DNA of 64,000 nucleotides, from the NCBI GenBank assembly GCA_015709615.1, contig CP054179.1, positions 1,798,001 to 1,862,000 of the forward strand. Direction: 5' to 3'. The notes below the pieces were generated by a model. That model was not told the DNA's origin. It saw only the letters and a list, made by a program, of their open reading frames with translations, and did not search any database. Below are positions 61,023 to 64,000 of this stretch, in pieces. This stretch comes from Gammaproteobacteria bacterium (GTDB taxonomy: Bacteria > Pseudomonadota > Gammaproteobacteria > Burkholderiales > Nitrosomonadaceae). Each line of letters opens with the position of its first letter. Position 1 is the stretch's first letter. The position numbers and the translations under genes are program-made.

Positions 61023-64000
61023 GCGCGCCGGCTGTTTCAATCGGTCTTAACAATCCCTTTCCGGGTTTGCGGCCGTTCCGCGAGGACGAAGAACATTTGT
61101 TTTTTGGCCGTGAGAATCAGGTCGATGCCATGGTCAACAAGCTGGCGGTTACCCGCTTTCTGGCGGTGGTCGGCAATTCGGGCAGCGGCAAATCCTCGCT
61201 GGTCAATTGCGGTTTGCGCCCGGCCTTATACGGCGGGCTTATGGCATCCGCCGGTACGAACTGGCGCATGGCGCAGTTCCGTCCCGGTAATAATCCGATC
61301 AAAGCGCTGGTCAACGCATTGGCCAAGGATGGTGTCCTGTTCAGCAACTATCCGGCTAAAGGTTTGACGCTGGCCGAGATTATCGACACCACGTTGCGCA
61401 TGAGCAAGCTGGGACTGATCGATATCGTCGAGCAAGCGCAGTTGAGCGCGGATACCAATTTGTTGATCGTGGTTGATCAGTTTGAAGAGCTGTTCCGCTA
61501 CCGGCAGTTGCGCGCCAATCCATCCGAGAATGTTCATTGCGTCAGCGAAGAGGCGGCGGCTTTTGTCAATTTGCTGCTGGAAGCGCAGCTGCAAACCGCC
61601 TGCCCGATTTACATCGTGCTCACGATGCGTTCCGACTTTCTCGGCGATTGCGCGCAATTTCCCGGTTTGGCCGAGGTCATCAGCACCGGACAGTATTTGG
61701 TTCCGCGCATGACGCGGGAAGAGCGCCGCGCGGCTGTCAGCGGCCCAATCGGCGTGAGCGGCGCAACAATCTCGCCGGTGCTTTTGACAAGACTGGTTAA
61801 CGATGTCGGCGATAATCCCGATCAATTATCGATTCTGCAGCACGCCTTGAACCGCACCTGGGCATATTGGCAAAGCCACAGCGACAGTGCTGCGCCGCTC
61901 GATTTGGCGCACTACGAAGCCATAGGAACGATGGCATATGCGCTGGATAAGCATGCCGAACAAGCCTATACCGGACTGGATAGCGCGAGAAAAAAACAGC
62001 TGTGCGAGAAAATCTTCAAGGCGCTTACCGACAAAGCCACGGATTTGCGCGGCGTCAGGCGTCCGACGACCTTGAGTACTTTGTGCGCATTGACCGATGC
62101 TGCGATGGACGAAGTGACGGCGGTCATCGATGAATTCCGCAAACCGAGCCGCTCATTTTTGATGCCGCCGGCGGGTGAAATACTGGAAGTGGATACGGTC
62201 GTCGACATCTCGCACGAGAGCCTGATGCGTGTATGGCAGCGGCTTGGTGCCTGGGCCGATGCCGAAGCGCAATCGGTGCAAACTTACCACCGCTTGGTGG
62301 AAACGTCGATGCTGCATAAGGAAGGCCGCGCCGGGCTTTGGCAGGATCCCGATCTGCAAGTGGCGCTCGATTGGCGCGCCAAGGAAAAGCCCAATGAGGT
62401 TTGGGCGCAGCGTTACTATCCCAACTTTGCCCAAGCCATGCGTTTTCTGGACGCCAGTGTCGCGTATCGCGACAATGAGTTGCGCGAGCAGGAGGCGCAA
62501 CGCCAGCATGCCTTGGAACAAGAACGAATACTGGCCGAGCAGCAGCGGATAGCCGAGACCGAGCGGCGGCGGACGCGAGAGCAAGCGCGATCGATCCGGC
62601 GGTTCCGCAGATTCACCATTACGCTCATCGCAACGCTGATTGTTGCCGTGGGGGCAGCCACCTGGGCGATTCAGCAAACGAACGTTGCAGCTTTGCGTAG
62701 CTTGGAGGCTTCAGCCCTGAGTCATGTCCGGGAACTGGATCTGTCGCTGTTACTCAGCGTCGAAGCGCTGGAAATCGATGATCGGCACGATAATGAGAGC
62801 GTGCTGCTCAATGCGCTACAACAAACGCCTCATCTCATCACGTTTCTGCGCGGCCATACCGGCACGGTGCGGAGCTTGGCTTTAACGGCGGACGGCAAAA
62901 TCCTGGCTTCCGGCAGCGCGGATAACACTATCGTGTTGTGGGATGTCACCGCGCGCGAACCGATCGGAGAACCGCTCACCGGCCATACCGGAACCGTGTG
63001 GAGCGTCGCCATCAGCTCCGACGGAAAAACGCTGGTTTCCGGCAGCGCCGACAATACCATCATGCTGTGGGATTTATTCACGCAGCAGCCGCTGGCATTG
63101 CCTCTGACGGGTCACACGGCACCGGTGTTGAGCCTTGCTCTAAGCGCCGACGGCACCATCCTGGCCTCCGGCAGTGAAGATGGCGTCATCATTTTATGGG
63201 ATATGACGACCCGGCGGCAGCTTGGGCTGCTCACCGGCCATGCCGGCCAAGTGCGCAGCGTGGCATTGAGTCAGGACGGTAAAATCCTCGCTTCCGGCAG
63301 TACCGACAGTACCATCATTTTATGGGATGTCGCGGCGCGCCAGCCGCTCGGGCCGCCGCTTAAGGGGCATACCGGTCCTGTGCGCAGCGTGGCGTTAAGC
63401 ACCGACGGCAGGATGCTGGCTTCCGGCGGCAAGGATAAAACCGTCATGTTGTGGGATGTGGCCACCCGGCAGCCGATAGGCTCGCCTTTTAAAGGTCATA
63501 GCGGAACCGTATTGAGCGTGGCGCTCAGTGCCGACAGCAATACCTTGGTTTCCGGCAGCGTGGACAAAACCATTATGCTCTGGGATGTGGCGACCGGCCA
63601 GCCGCTTGAGCTGCCGCTGACCGGCCATACCAGCTTGGTATGGAGTGTGGCGCTGAGCGCCGACGGAACCTTGCTGGCTTCCGGCAGTGAGGACAGCAAT
63701 ATCATTCTGTGGGATGTATCCACCCGTCCGCCGGCTGGAATATCCTTCAACAATTATGCTAGCAGGGTATCGAGCGTGGCTGTGAGCGCCGACGGCAAAA
63801 CCTTGGTTTCCGGCAGCGATGATAAGACCATCCGCATAAAAAAAGTGGATATGCATCAGCAGCAAATGCTGCCGCTCGACAATCATAGCGGGTCCGTCAC
63901 CAGTGTGGCGTTAAGCGCCGATGGAAATATTCTGGCTTCCGGCAGCGGCGATAAAACGATTATTCTGTGGGATTTGCTAGCGGGTGAACCGCTTGGGCCG
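61019..64000 (+). CDS. STAND ATPase with transmembrane segment and WD40 repeats, 3' end outside the window
   Basis: At least 994 residues; no stop before the window ends. NPFPGLRPFREDEEHLFFGRE leads to Walker A GNSGSGKS (52-59) and Walker B LLIVVDQFEELF (148-159), the novel-STAND-1 pattern. A winged-helix region follows (about 255-400, DISHESLMRVWQRL), then a charged coiled coil (about 475-525, EQERILAEQQRIAETERRR) and a hydrophobic helix (about 533-552). From residue ~611 there are nine WD40 repeats of about 43 residues (GHTGTVRS...ASGSADNTIVLWD). STAND proteins oligomerise on ligand binding; here the propeller would sense and the overlapping TIR protein respond (inference). Confidence 0.88.
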   Translation, partial: MSAPAVSIGLNNPFPGLRPFREDEEHLFFGRENQVDAMVNKLAVTRFLAVVGNSGSGKSSLVNCGLRPALYGGLMASAGTNWRMAQFRPGNNPIKALVNALAKDGVLFSNYPAKGLTLAEIIDTTLRMSKLGLIDIVEQAQLSADTNLLIVVDQFEELFRYRQLRANPSENVHCVSEEAAAFVNLLLEAQLQTACPIYIVLTMRSDFLGDCAQFPGLAEVISTGQYLVPRMTREERRAAVSGPIGVSGATISPVLLTRLVNDVGDNPDQLSILQHALNRTWAYWQSHSDSAAPLDLAHYEAIGTMAYALDKHAEQAYTGLDSARKKQLCEKIFKALTDKATDLRGVRRPTTLSTLCALTDAAMDEVTAVIDEFRKPSRSFLMPPAGEILEVDTVVDISHESLMRVWQRLGAWADAEAQSVQTYHRLVETSMLHKEGRAGLWQDPDLQVALDWRAKEKPNEVWAQRYYPNFAQAMRFLDASVAYRDNELREQEAQRQHALEQERILAEQQRIAETERRRTREQARSIRRFRRFTITLIATLIVAVGAATWAIQQTNVAALRSLEASALSHVRELDLSLLLSVEALEIDDRHDNESVLLNALQQTPHLITFLRGHTGTVRSLALTADGKILASGSADNTIVLWDVTAREPIGEPLTGHTGTVWSVAISSDGKTLVSGSADNTIMLWDLFTQQPLALPLTGHTAPVLSLALSADGTILASGSEDGVIILWDMTTRRQLGLLTGHAGQVRSVALSQDGKILASGSTDSTIILWDVAARQPLGPPLKGHTGPVRSVALSTDGRMLASGGKDKTVMLWDVATRQPIGSPFKGHSGTVLSVALSADSNTLVSGSVDKTIMLWDVATGQPLELPLTGHTSLVWSVALSADGTLLASGSEDSNIILWDVSTRPPAGISFNNYASRVSSVAVSADGKTLVSGSDDKTIRIKKVDMHQQQMLPLDNHSGSVTSVALSADGNILASGSGDKTIILWDLLAGEPLGP
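62854..64000 (+). repeat. Tandem WD40-coding repeats, about 129 bp each
   Basis: Nine units begin near 62854, 62983, 63112, 63238, 63367, 63496, 63625, 63754 and 63883. Each contains a GGCxAT-type start, a GCCGACGG turn, GCTTCCGGCAGC and an ATT/CTGTGGGAT end. Units are very alike in DNA, which favours gain or loss by recombination. The last unit runs to the window edge. Confidence 0.8.

Noticed and set aside
63395..63886. Minus-strand frame in the WD40 region, and the possibility of a CRISPR array there
   Set aside because: The repeats are about 129 bp, in frame, and encode WD40 blades; there are no short repeats with unique spacers. The minus frame is a shadow of the repeats.

Overview
The window looks like the chromosomal origin region of a betaproteobacterium of the Nitrosomonas type. 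This is an inference from family resemblance and gene order, not from a database hit. Supporting points are a dnaA-dnaN-gyrB block with a DnaA-box-bearing AT-rich gap, an mnmG-rsmG-parA-parB block with a parS site about 29 kb away, a PEP-CTERM exported CHRD protein, several secreted copper and haem proteins, and base composition near 50% GC.

Layout. 1-8.5 kb: a cut-off secreted protein, a calcium-binding repeat protein, a copper/redox trio (cupredoxin, DUF411 protein, cytochrome c lipoprotein), ttcA, small envelope proteins, and a cutA-dsbD-tlpA thiol-redox cluster. 8.6-12.3 kb: a chemotaxis receptor gene cut by an IS481-family element with a 7-bp target duplication; removing the element and one duplicate restores the frame exactly. 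12.3-17.9 kb: ornithine-cyclodeaminase-like gene, typA, a beta-propeller protein and a variant Fic protein with palindromes in front of it. 18-21.1 kb: an overlapping SIR2-HerA pair, a known type of NAD-depleting anti-phage system. 21.2-30.3 kb: gyrB, dnaN, oriC candidate, dnaA, panC, panB, folK and pcnB, all leftward. 30.3-39.8 kb: rnpB, tolC, a pcm-like gene, TPP riboswitch with thiC, uppP, the PEP-CTERM CHRD gene, rhodanese, an RluF-type pseudouridine synthase, DUF2835 and ettA.

39.8-43.2 kb is accessory DNA: a DUF4160 gene frameshifted by a 4-bp duplication beside an intact DUF2442 gene, a gene split by an IS1595-family element (8-bp target duplication), and a protein with a leader like those of contractile-injection-system cargo and a decayed C-terminus. 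43.2-50.4 kb is a complete RND efflux operon followed by a methyltransferase gene. 50.4-53.7 kb holds a MazG-like gene, rnk, then a scrap yard: a frame-broken XRE antitoxin, a segment with the boundaries of an integron gene cassette, a truncated ParE toxin and a HEPN-MNT pair. 53.8-59.3 kb: parS, mnmG, rsmG, parA, parB, a Trm112 gene and an ADP-ribosylglycohydrolase.

59.3-64 kb: after a 148-bp inverted-repeat-bounded element comes an overlapping two-gene unit. One gene encodes a TIR protein with two further TIR-like domains. The other encodes a STAND ATPase with a transmembrane segment and at least nine WD40 repeats, and runs off the window. I regard this as the best candidate for a little-described (probably immune) system here. 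All domain calls come from reading the sequence; no searches were run.
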